Of a stretch of 64,000 bases of DNA, positions 11,601-25,846 are shown one piece after another. Below the pieces are notes generated by a model that saw only the letters and a program-made list of their open reading frames with translations, was not told the DNA's origin and ran no database searches. The translations under genes were made by a program, and so were the position numbers. Each line of letters opens with the position of its first letter. The first letter of the stretch is position 1. Origin of the DNA: Odiellus spinosus (Eukaryota; Arthropoda; Arachnida; Opiliones; Phalangiidae); NCBI GenBank assembly GCA_963920705.1, contig CAWUCO010000207.1, positions 186,001 through 250,000 on the forward strand, read 5' to 3'.

Positions 11601-14600
11601 TAATTGCTCTTTCGAATGACTTTGGTTTTGTCTAAATTGCCAAAACGTGACAAATATAAAATTGGTTAAAATTAAGCAAAAACGCTTAAAAAGCCAAGAT
11701 TATATGATTCAAATGGACACAAAACATTTGATTTTTAAGCGATTTAGACAAAATTAACACCACTCGAAAGAGCAAATATTGGACTATCTAAAAAACCAGA
11801 GTTTTGGAAAATCTGTTGAAAAACATGGAAAATATGGCCAATTGAAAAAACATCTAATATCAAAAAGCAAATTTTTAAAATCTGAAATTTGACTATTTTG
11901 ATATTGTATGATTTCTTGAATTGGCCATATTTGTCTTGTTTTTCAACGGATTTTTGAAAACTCTTATTATTTAGACTCTCCATTAATTGCTCTTTCGAAT
12001 GACTTTGGTTTTGACTAAATTGCCAAAACGTTACAAATATAAAATTGGTTAAAATTAAGCAAAAACGCTTAAAAATCCAAGATTATATGATTCAAATGGA
12101 CACAAAACATTTGATTTTTAAGCGATTTAGACAAAATTAACACCACTCGAAAGAGCAAATATTGGACTATCTAAAAAATAAGAGTTTTGGAAAGTTCGTT
12201 GAAAAACATGGAAAATATGGCCAATTGAAAAAACATCTAATATCAAAAAGCGAATTTTTTAAATCTGAAATTTGACTATTTTGATATTGTATGATTTCTT
12301 GAATTGGCCATATTTTTCTCGTTTTTCAACGGATTTTTGAAAACTCTTATTATTTAGACTATCCATTAATTGCTCTTTCGAATGACTTTGGTTTTGTCTA
12401 AATTGCCAAAACGTGACAAATATGAAATTGGTTAAAATTAAGCAAAAACGCTTAAAAATCCTAGATTATTGGATTCAAATTGACACAAAACATTTGATTT
12501 TTAAGCGATTTAGACAATATTAACACCACTCGAAAGAGCAAATATTTGTCTATCTAAAAAACAAGAGTTTTGGAAAATCCGTTTAAAAACATGGAAAATA
12601 TAGTCAATTCAAAAAACATCTAATATCAAAAAGCGAATTTTTAAAATCTGAAATTTGACTATTTTTATATTGTATGATTTCTTGAATTGACCATATTTTT
12701 CTCGTTTTTCAACGGATTTTTGAAAACTCTTATTATTTAGACTATCCATTAATTGCTCTTTCGAATGACTTTGGTTTTGTCTAAATTGCCAAAACGTGAC
12801 AAATATAAAATTGGTTAAAATTAAGTAAAAACGCTTAAAAATCCAAGATTATTGGATTCAAATTGACACAAAACATTTGATTTTTAAGCGATTTAGACAA
12901 AATTAAAACCTATCGAAAGAGCAAATATTGGACTATCTAAAAAACAAGAGTTTTGGAAAATCCGTTGAAAAACATGGAAAATATGGCCAATTCAAAAAAC
13001 ATCTAATATAAAAAAGCGAATTTTTAAAATCTGAAATTTGACTATTTTGATATTGTATGATTTCTTGAATTGGCCATATTTTTCTTGTTTTTCAACGGAT
13101 TTTTGAAAACTCTTATTATTTAGACTATCCATTAATTGCTCTTTCGAATGACTTTGGTTTTGTCTAAATTGCCAAAACGTGACAAATATAAAATTTATTA
13201 AAATTAAGCAAAAACGCTTAAAAATCCAAGATTATATGATTCAAATGGACACAAAACATTTGATTTTTAAGCGATTTAGACAAAATTAACACCACTCGAA
13301 AGAGCAAATATTGGTCTATCTAAAAAACAAGAGTTTTGGAAAATCTGTTGAAAAACATGGAAAATATGGCCAATTGAAAAAACATCTAATATCAAAAAGC
13401 AAATTTTTAAAATCTGAAATTTGACTATTTTGATATTGTATGATTTCTTGAATTGGCCATATTTGTCTTGTTTTTCAACGGATTTTTGAAAACTCTTATT
13501 ATTTAGACTGTCCATTAATTGCTCTTTCGAATGACTTTGGTTTTGAATAAATTGCCAAAACGTTACAAATATAAAATTGGTTAAAATTAAGCAAAAACGC
13601 TTAAAAATCCAAGATTATATGATTCAAATGGAAACAAAACATTTGATTTTTAAGCGATTTAGACAAAATTAACACCACTCGAAAGAGCAAATATTGGACT
13701 ATCTAAAAAACAAGAGTTTTGGAAAGTTCGTTGAAAAACATGGAAAATATGGCCAATTGAAAAAACATCTAATATCAAAAAGCGAATTTTTTAAATCTGA
13801 AATTTGACTATTTTGATATTGTATGATTTCTTGAATTGGCCATATTTTTCTCGTTTTTCAACGGATTTTTGAAAACTCTTATTATTTAGACTATCCATTA
13901 ATTGCTCTTTCGAATGACTTTGGTTTTGTCTAAATTGCCAAAACGTGACAAATATGAAATTGGTTAAAATTAAGCAAAAACGCTTAAAAATCCTAGATTA
14001 TTGGATTCAAATTGACACAAAAATTTGATTTTTAAGCGATTTAGACAAAATTAACACCACTCGAAAGAGCAAATATTTGTCTATCTAAAAAACAAGAGTT
14101 TTGGAAAATCCGTTTAAAAACATGGAAAATATAGTCAATTCAAAAAACATCTAATATCAAAAAGCGAATTTTTAAAATCTGAAATTTGACTATTTTTATA
14201 TTGTATGATTTCTTGAATTGACCATATTTTTCTCGTTTTTCAACGGATTTTTGAAAACTCTTATTATTTAGACTATCCATTAATTGCTCTTTCGAATGAC
14301 TTTGGTTTTGTCTAAATTGCCAAAACGTGACAAATATAAAATTGGTTAAAATTAAGTAAAAACGCTTAAAAATCCAAGATTATTGGATTCAAATTGACAC
14401 AAAACATTTGATTTTTAAGCGATTTAGACAAAATTAAAACCTATCGAAAGAGCAAATATTGGACTATCTAAAAAACAAGAGTTTTGGAAAATCCGTTGAA
14501 AAACATGGAAAATATGGCCAATTCAAAAAACATCTAATATAAAAAAGCGAATTTTTAAAATCTGAAATTTGACTATTTTGATATTGTATGATTTCTTGAA

Positions 14601-15529
14601 TTGGCCATATTTTTCTTGTTTTTCAACGGATTTTTGAAAACTCTTATTATTTAGACTATCCATTAATTGCTCTTTCGAATGACTTTGGTTTTGTCTAAAT
14701 TGCCAAAACGTGACAATTATAAAATTGATTAAAATTAAGCAAAAACGCTTAAAAATCCAAGATTATATGATTCAAATGGACACAAAACATTTGATTTTTA
14801 AGCGATTTAGACATAATTAACACCACTCGAAAGAGCAAATATTGGTCTATCTAAAAAACAAGAGTTTTGGAAAATCTGTTGAAAAACATGGAAAATATGG
14901 CCAATTGAAAAAACATCTAATATCAAAAAGCGAATTTTTAAAATCTGAAATTTGACTATTTTGATATTGTATGATTTCTTGAATTGGCCATATTTGTCTT
15001 GTTTTTCAACGGATTTTTGAAAACTCTTATTATTTAGACTGTCCATTAATTGCTCTTTCGAATGACTTTGGTTTTGACTAAATTGCCAAAACGTTACAAA
15101 TATAAAATTGGTTAAAATTAAGCAAAAACGCTTAAAAATCCAAGATAATTGGATTCAAATTGACACAAAACATTTGATTTTTAAGCGATTTAGACAAAAT
15201 TAAAACCTATCGAAAGAGCAAATATTGGACTATCTAAAAAACAAGAGTTTTGGAAAATCTGTTGAAAAACATGGAAAATATGGCCAATTGAAAAAACATC
15301 TAATATCAAAAAGCAAATTTTTAAAATCTGAAATTTGACTATTTTGATATTGTATGATTTCTTGAATTGGCCATATTTGTCTTGTTTTTCAACGGATTTT
15401 TGAAAACTCTTATTATTTAGACTGTCCATTAATTGCTCTTTCGAATGACTTTGGTTTTGAATAAATTGCCAAAACGTTACAAATATAAAATTGGTTAAAA
15501 TTAAGCAAAAACGCTTAAAAATCCAAGAT

Positions 15530-18500
15530 TATATGATTCAAATGGACACAAAACATTTGATTTTTAAGCGATTTAGACAAAATTAACACCACTCGAAAGA
15601 GCAAATATTGGACTATCTAAAAAACAAGAGTTTTGGAAAGATCGTTGAAAAACATGGAAAATATGTCCAATTGAAAAAACATCTAATATCAAAAAGCGAA
15701 TTTTTTAAATCTGAAATTTGACTATTTTGATATTGTATGATTTCTTGAATTGGCCATATTTTTCTCGTTTTTCAACGGATTTTTGAAAACTCTTATTATT
15801 TAGACTATCCATTAATTGCTCTTTCGAATGACTTTGGTTTTGTCTAAATTGCCAAAACGTGACAAATATGAAATTGGTTAAAATTAAGCAAAAACGCTTA
15901 AAAATCCTAGATTATTGGATTCAAATTGACAAAAAACATTTGATTTTTAAGCGATTTAGATAAAATTAACACCACTCGAAAGAGCAAATATTTGTCTATC
16001 TAAAAAACAAGAGTTTTGGAAAATCCGTTTAAAAACATGGAAAATATAGTCAATTCAAAAAACATCTAATATCAAAAAGCGAATTTTTAAAATCTGAAAT
16101 TTGACTATTTTTATATTGTATGATTTCTTGAATTGACCATATTTTTCTCGTTTTTCAACGGATTTTTGAAAACTTTTATTATTTAGACTATCCATTAATT
16201 GCTCTTTCTAATGACTTTGGTTTTGTCTAAATTGCCAAAACGTGACAAATATGAAATTGGTTAAAATTAAGCAAAAACGCTTAAAAATCCTAGATTATTG
16301 TATTCAAATTGACACAAAACATTTGATTTTTAAGCGATTTAGACAAAATTAAAACCTATCGAAAGAGCAAATATTGGACTATCTAAAAAACAAGAGTTTT
16401 GGAAAATCTGTTGAAAAACATGGAAAATATGGCCAATTGAAAAAACATCTAATATCATAAAGCGAATTTTTAAAATCTGAAATTTGACTATTTTGATATT
16501 GTATGATTTCTTGAATTGGCCATATTTGTCTTGTTTTTCAACGGATTTTTGAAAACTCTTATTATTTAGACTGTCCATTAATTGCTCTTTCGAATGACTT
16601 TGGTTTTGACTAAATTGCCAAAACGTTACAAATATAAAATTGGTTAAAATTAAGCAAAAACGCTTAAAAATCCAAGATTATATGATTCAAATGGACACAA
16701 AACATTTGATTTTTAAGCGATTTAGACAAAATTAACACCACTCGAAAGAGCAAATACTGGACTATCTAAAAAACAAGAGTTTTGGAAAGTCCGTTGAAAA
16801 ACATGGAAAATATGGCCAGTTGAAAAAACATCTAATATCAAAAAGCGAATTTTTTAAATCTGAAATTTGACTATTTTGATATTGTATGATTTCTTGAATT
16901 GGCCATATTTTTCTTGTTTTTCAACGGATTTTTGAAAATTCTTATTATTTAGACTATCCATTAATTGCTCTTTCGAATGACTTTGGTTTTGTCTAAATTG
17001 CCAAAACGTGACAAATATAAAATTGGTTAAAATTAAGCAAAAACGCTTAAAAATCCAAGATTATATGATTCAAATGGACACAAAACATTTGATTTTTAAG
17101 CGATTTAGACAAAATTAACACCACTCGAAAGAGCAAATATTGGACTATCTAAAAAACAAGAGTTTTGGAAAGTTCGTTGAAAAACATGGAAAATATGTCC
17201 AATTGAAAAAACATCTAATATCAAAAAGCGAATTTTTTAAATCTGAAATTTGACTATTTTGATATTGTATGATTTCTTGAATTGGCCATATTTTTCTCGT
17301 TTTTCAACGGATTTTTGAAAACTCTTATTATTTAGACTATCCATTAATTGCTCTTTCGAATGACTTTGGTTTTGTCTAAATTGCCAAAACGTGACAAATA
17401 TGAAATTGGTTAAAATTAAGCAAAAACGCTTAAAAATCCTAGATTATTGGATTCAAATTGACAAAAAACATTTGATTTTTAAGCGATTTAGATAAAATTA
17501 ACACCACTCGAAAGAGCAAATATTTGTCTATCTAAAAAACAAGAGTTTTGGAAAATCCGTTTAAAAACATGGAAAATATAGTCAATTCAAAAAACATCTA
17601 ATATCAAAAAGCGAATTTTTAAAATCTGAAATTTGACTATTTTTATATTGTATGATTTCTTGAATTGACCATATTTTTCTCGTTTTTCAACGGATTTTTG
17701 AAAACTTTTATTATTTAGACTATCCATTAATTGCTCTTTCTAATGACTTTGGTTTTGTCTAAATTGCCAAAACGTGACAAATATGAAATTGGTTAAAATT
17801 AAGCAAAAACGCTTAAAAATCCTAGATTATTGTATTCAAATTGACACAAAACATTTGATTTTTAAGCGATTTAGACAAAATTAAAACCTATCGAAAGAGC
17901 AAATATTGGACTATCTAAAAAACAAGAGTTTTGGAAAATCTGTTGAAAAACATGGAAAATATGGCCAATTGAAAAAACATCTAATATCATAAAGCGAATT
18001 TTTAAAATCTGAAATTTGACTATTTTGATATTGTATGATTTCTTGAATTGGCCATATTTGTCTTGTTTTTCAACGGATTTTTGAAAACTCTTATTATTTA
18101 GACTGTCCATTAATTGCTCTTTCGAATGACTTTGGTTTTGACTAAATTGCCAAAACGTTACAAATATAAAATTGGTTAAAATTAAGCAAAAACGCTTAAA
18201 AATCCAAGATTATATGATTCAAATGGACACAAAACATTTGATTTTTAAGCGATTTAGACAAAATTAACACCACTCGAAAGAGCAAATACTGGACTATCTA
18301 AAAAACAAGAGTTTTGGAAAGTCCGTTGAAAAACATGGAAAATATGGCCAGTTGAAAAAACATCTAATATCAAAAAGCGAATTTTTTAAATCTGAAATTT
18401 GACTATTTTGATATTGTATGATTTCTTGAATTGGCCATATTTTTCTTGTTTTTCAACGGATTTTTGAAAATTCTTATTATTTAGACTATCCATTAATTGC

Positions 18501-18593
18501 TCTTTCGAATGACTTTGGTTTTGTCTAAATTGCCAAAACGTGACAAATATAAAATTGGTTAAAATTAAGCAAAAACGCTTAAAAATCCAAGAT
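15530..18593 (+). repeat. Higher-order repeat, two ~1532-bp (4-monomer) units
   Basis: The rare ATATGTCC variant (usual ATATGGCC) appears at 15661 and 17193, exactly 1532 bp apart. TTGACAAAAAAC, TTGTATTC and ATATCATAAAGC variants follow at the same spacing (for example the frames at 16339 and 17871). The unit edges are approximate because satellite continues on both sides. A related four-monomer block recurs from about 22.5 to 24.0 kb. Confidence 0.8.
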
Positions 18594-19785
18594 TATATGA
18601 TTCAAATGGACACAAAACATTTGATTTTTAAGCGATTTAGACAAAATTAACACCACTCGAAAGAGCAAATATTGGACTATCTAAAAAACAAGAGTTTTGG
18701 AAAGTTCGTTGAAAAACATGGAAAATATGGCCAATTGAAAAAACATCTAATATCAAAAAGCGAATTTTTTAAATCTGAAATTTGACTATTTTGATATTGT
18801 ATGATTTCTTGAATTGGCCATATTTTTCTCGTTTTTCAACGGATTTTTGAAAACTCTTATTATTTAGACTATCCATTAATTGCTCTTTCGAATGACTTTG
18901 GTTTTGTCTAAATTGCCAAAACGTGACAAATATAAAATTGGTTAAAATTAAGCAAAAACGCTTAAAAATCCAAGATTATATGATTCAAATGGACACAAAA
19001 CATTTGATTTTTAAGCGATTTAGACAAAATTAACACCACTCGAAAGAGCAAATATTGGACTATCTAAAAAACAAGAGTTTTGGAAAGTTCGTTGAAAAAC
19101 ATGGAAAATATGGCCAATTGAAAAAACATCTAATATCAAAAAGCGAATTTTTTAAATCTGAAATTTGACTATTTTGATATTGTATGATTTCTTGAATTGG
19201 CCATATTTTTCTCGTTTTTCAACGGATTTTTGAAAACTCTTATTATTTAGACTATCCATTAATTGCTCTTTCGAATGACTTTGGTTTTGTCTAAATTGCC
19301 AAAACGTGACAAATATGAAATTGGTTAAAATTAAGCAAAAACGCTTAAAAATCCTAGATTATTGGATTCAAATTGACAAAAAACATTTGATTTTTAAGCG
19401 ATTTAGATAAAATTAACACCACTCGAAAGAGCAAATATTTGTCTATCTAAAAAACAAGAGTTTTGGAAAATCCGTTTAAAAACATGGAAAATATAGTCAA
19501 TTCAAAAAACATCTAATATCAAAAAGCGAATTTTTAAAATCTGAAATTTGACTATTTTTATATTGTATGATTTCTTGAATTGACCATATTTTTCTCGTTT
19601 TTCAACGGATTTTTGAAAACTTTTATTATTTAGACTATCCATTAATTGCTCTTTCTAATGACTTTGGTTTTGTCTAAATTGCCAAAACGTGACAAATATG
19701 AAATTGGTTAAAATTAAGCAAAAACGCTTAAAAATCCTAGATTATTGTATTCAAATTGACACAAAACATTTGATTTTTAAGCGAT

Positions 19786-22083
19786 TTAGACAAAATTAAA
19801 ACCTATCGAAAGAGCAAATATTGGACTATCTAAAAAACAATAGTTTTGGAAAATCTGTTGAAAAACATGGAAAATATGGCCAATAGAAAAAACATCTAAT
19901 ATCAAAAAGCGAATTTTTAAAATCTGAAATTTGACTATTTTGATATTGTATGATTTCTTGAATTGGCCATATTTGTCTTGTTTTTCAACGGATTTTTGAA
20001 AACTCTTATTATTTAGACTGTCCATTAATTGCTCTTTCGAATGACTTTGGTTTTGACTAAATTGCCAAAACGTTACAAATATAAAATTGGTTAAAATTAA
20101 GCAAAAACGCTTAAAAATCCAAGATTATATGATTCAAATGGACACAAAACATTTGATTTTTAAGCGATTTAGACAAAATTAACACCACTCGAAAGAGCAA
20201 ATACTGGACTATCTAAAAAACAAGAGTTTTGGAAAATCCGTTTAAAAACATGGAAAATATAGTCAATTCAAAAAACATCTAACATAAAAAAGCGAATTTT
20301 TAAAATCTGAAATTTGACTATTTTTATATTGTATGATTTCTTGAATTGACCATATTTTTCTCGTTTTTCAACGGATTTTTGAAAACTCTTATTATTTAGA
20401 CTATCCATTAATTGCTCTTTCTAATGACTTTGGTTTTGTCTAAATTGCCAAAACGTGACAAATATGAAATTGGTTAAAATTAAGCAAAAACGCTTAAAAA
20501 TCCTAGATTATTGTATTCAAATTGACACAAAACATTTGATTTTTAAGCGATTTAGACAAAATTAAAACCTATCGAAAGAGCAAATATTGGACTATCTAAA
20601 AAACAATAGTTTTGGAAAATCTGTTGAAAAACATGGAAAATATGGCCAATTGAAAAAACATCTAATATCAAAAAGCGAATTTTTAAAATCTGAAATTTGA
20701 CTATTTTGATATTGTATGATTTCTTGAATTGGCCATATTTGTCTTGTTTTTCAACGGATTTTTGAAAACTCTTATTATTTAGACTGTCCATTAATTGCTC
20801 TTTCTAATGACTTTGGTTTTGTCTAAATTGCCAAAACGTGACAAATATGAAATTGGTTAAAATTAAGCAAAAACGCTTAAAAATCCTAGATTATTGTATT
20901 CAAATTGACACAAAACATTTGATTTTTAAGCGATTTAGACAAAATTAAAACCTATCGAAAGAGCAAATATTGGACTATCTAAAAAACAATAGTTTTGGAA
21001 AATCTGTTGAAAAACATGGAAAATATGGCCAATTGAAAAAACATCTAATATCAAAAAGCGAATTTTTAAAATCTGAAATTTGACTATTTTGATATTGTAT
21101 GATTTCTTGAATTGGCCATATTTGTCTTGTTTTTCAACGGATTTTTGAAAACTCTTATTATTTAGACTGTCCATTAATTGCTCTTTCGAATGACTTTGGT
21201 TTTGACTAAATTGCCAAAACGTTACAAATATAAAATTGGTTAAAATTAAGCAAAAACGCTTAAAAATCCAAGATTATATGATTCAAATGGACACAAAACA
21301 TTTGATTTTTAAGCGATTTAGACAAAATTAACACCACTCGAAAGAGCAAATACTGGACTATCTAAAAAACAAGAGTTTTGGAAAATCCGTTTAAAAACAT
21401 GGAAAATATAGTCAATTCAAAAAACATCTAACATAAAAAAGCGAATTTTTAAAATCTGAAATTTGACTATTTTTATATTGTATGATTTCTTGAATTGACC
21501 ATATTTTTCTCGTTTTTCAACGGATTTTTGAAAACTCTTATTATTTAGACTATCCATTAATTGCTCTTTCTAATGACTTTGGTTTTGTCTAAATTGCCAA
21601 AACGTGACAAATATGAAATTGGTTAAAATTAAGCAAAAACGCTTAAAAATCCTAGATTATTGTATTCAAATTGACACAAAACATTTGATTTTTAAGCGAT
21701 TTAGACAAAATTAAAACCTATCGAAAGAGCAAATATTGGACTATCTAAAAAACAATAGTTTTGGAAAATCTGTTGAAAAACATGGAAAATATGGCCAATT
21801 GAAAAAACATCTAATATCAAAAAGCGAATTTTTAAAATCTGAAATTTGACTATTTTGATATTGTATGATTTCTTGAATTGGCCATATTTGTCTTGTTTTT
21901 CAACGGATTTTTGAAAACTCTTATTATTTAGACTGTCCATTAATTGCTCTTTCGACTGACTTTGGTTTTGACTAAATTGCCAAAACGTTACAAATATAAA
22001 ATTGGTTAAAATTAAGCAAAAACGCTTAAAAATCCAAGATTATATGATTCAAATGGACACAAAACATTTGATTTTTAAGCGAT
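19786..22083 (+). repeat. Higher-order repeat, two 1149-bp (3-monomer) units
   Basis: Monomers carrying AACAATAGTTTTGG start at 19786, 20552, 20935 and 21701, giving a 766+383 spacing repeated once. The intervening monomer in each unit carries the paired variants TCTAACATAAAAAAGC and CCGTTTAAAAACATGG. The two units are nearly identical. CCAATAGAAA near 19880 and TTTCGACTGAC near 21952 are single-unit differences. Confidence 0.85.
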
Positions 22084-25000
22084 TTAGACAAAATTAACAC
22101 CACTCGAAAGAGCAAATACTGGACTATCTAAAAAACAAGAGTTTTGGAAAGTCCGTTGAAAAACATGGAAAATATGGCCAATTGAAAAAACATCTAATAT
22201 CAAAAAGCGAATTTTTAAAATCTGAAATTTGACTATTTTGATATTGTATGATTTCTTGAATTGGCCATATTTGTCTTCTTTTTCAACGGATTTTTGAAAA
22301 CTCTTATTATTTAGACTGTCCATTAATTGCTCTTTCGAATGACTTTGGTTTTGACTAAATTGCCAAAACGTTACAAATATAAAATTGGTTAAAATTAAGC
22401 AAAAACGCTTAAAAATCCAAGATTATATGATTCAAAAGGACACAAAACATTTGATTTTTAAGCGATTTAGACAAAATTAACACCACTCGAAAGAGCAAAT
22501 ATTGGACTATCTAAAAAACAAGAGTTTTGGAAAGTTCGTTGAAAAACATGGAAAATATGGCCAATTGAAAAAACATCTAATATCAAAAAGCGAATTTTTT
22601 AAATCTGAAATTTGACTATTTTGATATTGTATGATTTCTTGAATTGGCCATATTTTTCTCGTTTTTCAACGGATTTTTGAAAACTCTTATTATTTAGACT
22701 ATCCATTAATTGCTCTTTCGAATGACTTTGGTTTTGTCTAAATTGCCAAAACGTGACAAATATGAAATTGGTTAAAATTAAGCAAAAACAATTAAAAATC
22801 CTAGATTATTGGATTCAAATTGACAAAAAACATTTGATTTTTAAGCGATTTAGATAAAATTAACACCACTCGAAAGAGCAAATATTTGTCTATCTAAAAA
22901 ACAAGAGTTTTGGAAAATCCGTTTAAAAACATGGAAAATATAGTCAATTCAAAAAACATCTAATATCAAAAAGCGAATTTTTAAAATCTGAAATTTGACT
23001 ATTTTTATATTGTATGATTTCTTGAATTGACCATATTTTTCTCGTTTTTCAACGGATTTTTGAAAACTTTTATTATTTAGACTATCCATTAATTGCTCTT
23101 TCTAATGACTTTGGTTTTGTCTAAATTGCCAAAACGTGACAAATATGAAATTGGTTAAAATTAAGCAAAAACGCTTAAAAATCCTAGATTATTGTATTCA
23201 AATTGACACAAAACATTTGATTTTTAAGCGATTTAGACAAAATTAAAACCTATCGAAAGAGCAAATATTGGACTATCTAAAAAACAAGAGTTTTGGAAAA
23301 TCTGTTGAAAAACATGGAAAATATGGCCAATTGAAAAAACATCTAATATCATAAAGCGAATTTTTAAAATCTGAAATTTGACTATTTTGATATTGTATGA
23401 TTTCTTGAATTGGCCATATTTGTCTTGTTTTTCAACGGATTTTTGAAAACTCTTATTATTTAGACTGTCCATTAATTGCTCTTTCGAATGACTTTGGTTT
23501 TGACTAAATTGCCAAAACGTTACAAATATAAAATTGGTTAAAATTAAGCAAAAATGCTTAAAAATCCAAGATTATATGATTCAAATGGACACAAAACATT
23601 TGATTTTTAAGCGATTTAGACAAAATTAACACCACTCGAAAGAGCAAATACTGGACTATCTAAAAAACAAGAGTTTTGGAAAGTCCGTTGAAAAACATGG
23701 AAAATATGGCCAGTTGAAAAAACATCTAATATCAAAAAGCGAATTTTTTAAATCTGAAATTTGACTATTTTGATATTGTATGATTTCTTGAATTGGCCAT
23801 ATTTTTCTTGTTTTTCAACGGATTTTTGAAAATTCTTATTATTAAGACTATCCATTAATTGCTCTTTCGAATGACTTTGGTTTTGTCTAAATTGCCAAAA
23901 CGTGACAAATATAAAATTGGTTAAAATTAAGCAAAAACGCTTAAAAATCCAAGATTATATGATTCAAATGGACACAAAACATTTGATTTTTAAGCGATTT
24001 AGACAAAATTAACACCACTCGAAAGAGCAAATACTGGACTATCTAAAAAACAAGAGTTTTGGAAAGTTCGTTGAAAAACATGGAAAATATGGCCAATTGA
24101 AAAAACATTTAATATCAAAAAGCGAATTTTTTAAATCTGAAATTTGACTATTTTGATATTGTATGATTTCTTGAATTGGCCATATTTTTCTCGTTTTTCA
24201 ACGGATTTTTGAAAACTCTTATTATTTAGACTATCCATTAATTGCTCTTTCGAATGACTTTGGTTTTGTCTAAATTGCCAAAACGTGACAAATATGAAAT
24301 TGGTTAAAATTAAGCAAAAACGCTTAAAAATCCTAGATTATTGGATTCAAATTGACACAAAACATTTGATTTTTAAGCGATTTAGACAAAATTAACACCA
24401 CTCGAAAGAGCAAATATTTGTCTATCTAAAAACAAGAGTTTTGGAAAATCCGTTTAAAAACATGGAAACAATAGTCAATTCAAAAAACATCTAATATCAA
24501 AAAGCGAATTTTTAAAATCTGAAATTTGACTATTTTTATATTGTATGATTTCTTGAATTGACCATATTTTTCTCGTTTTTCAACGGATTTTTGAAAACTT
24601 TTATTATTTAGACTATCCATTAATTGCTCTTTCTAATGACTTTGGTTTTGTCTAAATTGCCAAAACGTGACAAATATGAAATTGGTTAAAATTAAGCAAA
24701 AACGCTTAAAAATCCTAGATTATTGTATTCAAATTGACACAAAACATTTGATTTTTAAGCGATTTAGACAAAATTAAAACCTATCGAAAGAGCAAATATT
24801 GGACTATCTAAAAAACAAGAGTTTTGGAAAATCTGTTGAAAAACATGGAAAATATGGCCAATTGAAAAAACATCTAATATCAAAAAGCGAATTTTTAAAA
24901 TCTGAAATTTGACTATTTTGATATTGTATGATTTCTTGAATTGGCCATATTTGTCTTGTTTTTCAACGGATTTTTGAAAACTCTTATTATTTAGACTGTC

Positions 25001-25160
25001 CATTAATTGCTCTTTCGAAAGACTTTGGTTTTGACTAAATTGCCAAAACGTTACAAATATAAAATTGGTTAAAATTAAGCAAAAACGCTTAAAAATCCAA
25101 GATTATATGATTCAAATGGACACAAAACATTTGATTTTTAAGCAATTAAACAAAATTAAC

Positions 25161-25846
25161 GGTCTACCCCCATTTCGCCCAATTTATTTTCGCCCAATTT
25201 CATTTCGCCCAATTCCCATTTCGCCCAGTTTCTTTTCGCACAATTTCATCTCGCCCAATTCCCATTTCGCCCAATTTCTTTTCGCCCAAATCCCATTTCG
25301 CCCAACCCCATTTGGCCCAATTTCTTTTCGCCCAATTCCCGTTGGCCCAATTCCCATTTGGCCCAATTCCCATTTGGCCCAATTCCCATTTGGCCTAATG
25401 TCTTCTCGCCCAATCTCGTTTCGCCCAATTTTGATTTGGACCAATCTCATTTTGCCCAAGTCACATTTTTCCACTTTTTTCCCCCCAACCTAACCTAACC
25501 TAACCTAAATTAAATAAAAGTCACTTTTTTGGTCTACTAAGACTTTAAATTTTAAAAGGTTTAAGCTTTAATCGTTTTAGGCGAAAAGGGAAGAGAAATT
25601 TTTGGGTTGGGCGAAATGGGAATAGATAATTCTAGGCTAACTGATAAAACGATTGGGCAAATTGGGATTGGGCGAATTGAGAAAAGGAATTTTTAGTTTG
25701 GGCAAAATGGGAAGAGATAATTTAGGGCCAAATGATAAAGCGATTGGGCAAAGTAGGATTGGGAGAAATGGGAATAGATAATTTTGGGCAAAAAATGCCT
25801 TGGGCGAAATGGGAATAGACCATTTTGGGCGAAATGGGTACATACC
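25161..25846 (+). mobile_element. Foldback/MITE-like element, copy 2 (686 bp)
   Basis: Same element as at 7,996, in the same orientation, at the same monomer position and between the same AAATTAAC duplications (25153-25160 and 25847-25854). It is 5 bp shorter because the pentamer run has four CCTAA units. It shares GGTCTACTAAG with copies 3 and 4, where copy 1 has GGTCAACTAAG. The satellite just upstream differs from that of copy 1: the monomer before the host monomer is the CCGTTTAAAAACATGG variant. Confidence 0.8.

Larger units (their letters stand above)
8687..25160 (+). repeat. 383-bp satellite array, segment 2
   Basis: About 43 monomers in one orientation. Variant markers are mixed. GACTAAATTGCCAAAACGTTAC recurs at many monomer ends, TTTGTCTTG replaces TTTTTCTCG in some, and TATTTTTATATTG replaces TATTTTGATATTG in others. 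Several blocks repeat at multi-monomer spacings. Open frames of 79 codons recur on the minus strand (for example 9829-10068 and 11361-11600) at multiples of 383 bp. They span the palindrome centre and are read as repeat artefacts. No other feature is seen in this stretch. Confidence 0.97.
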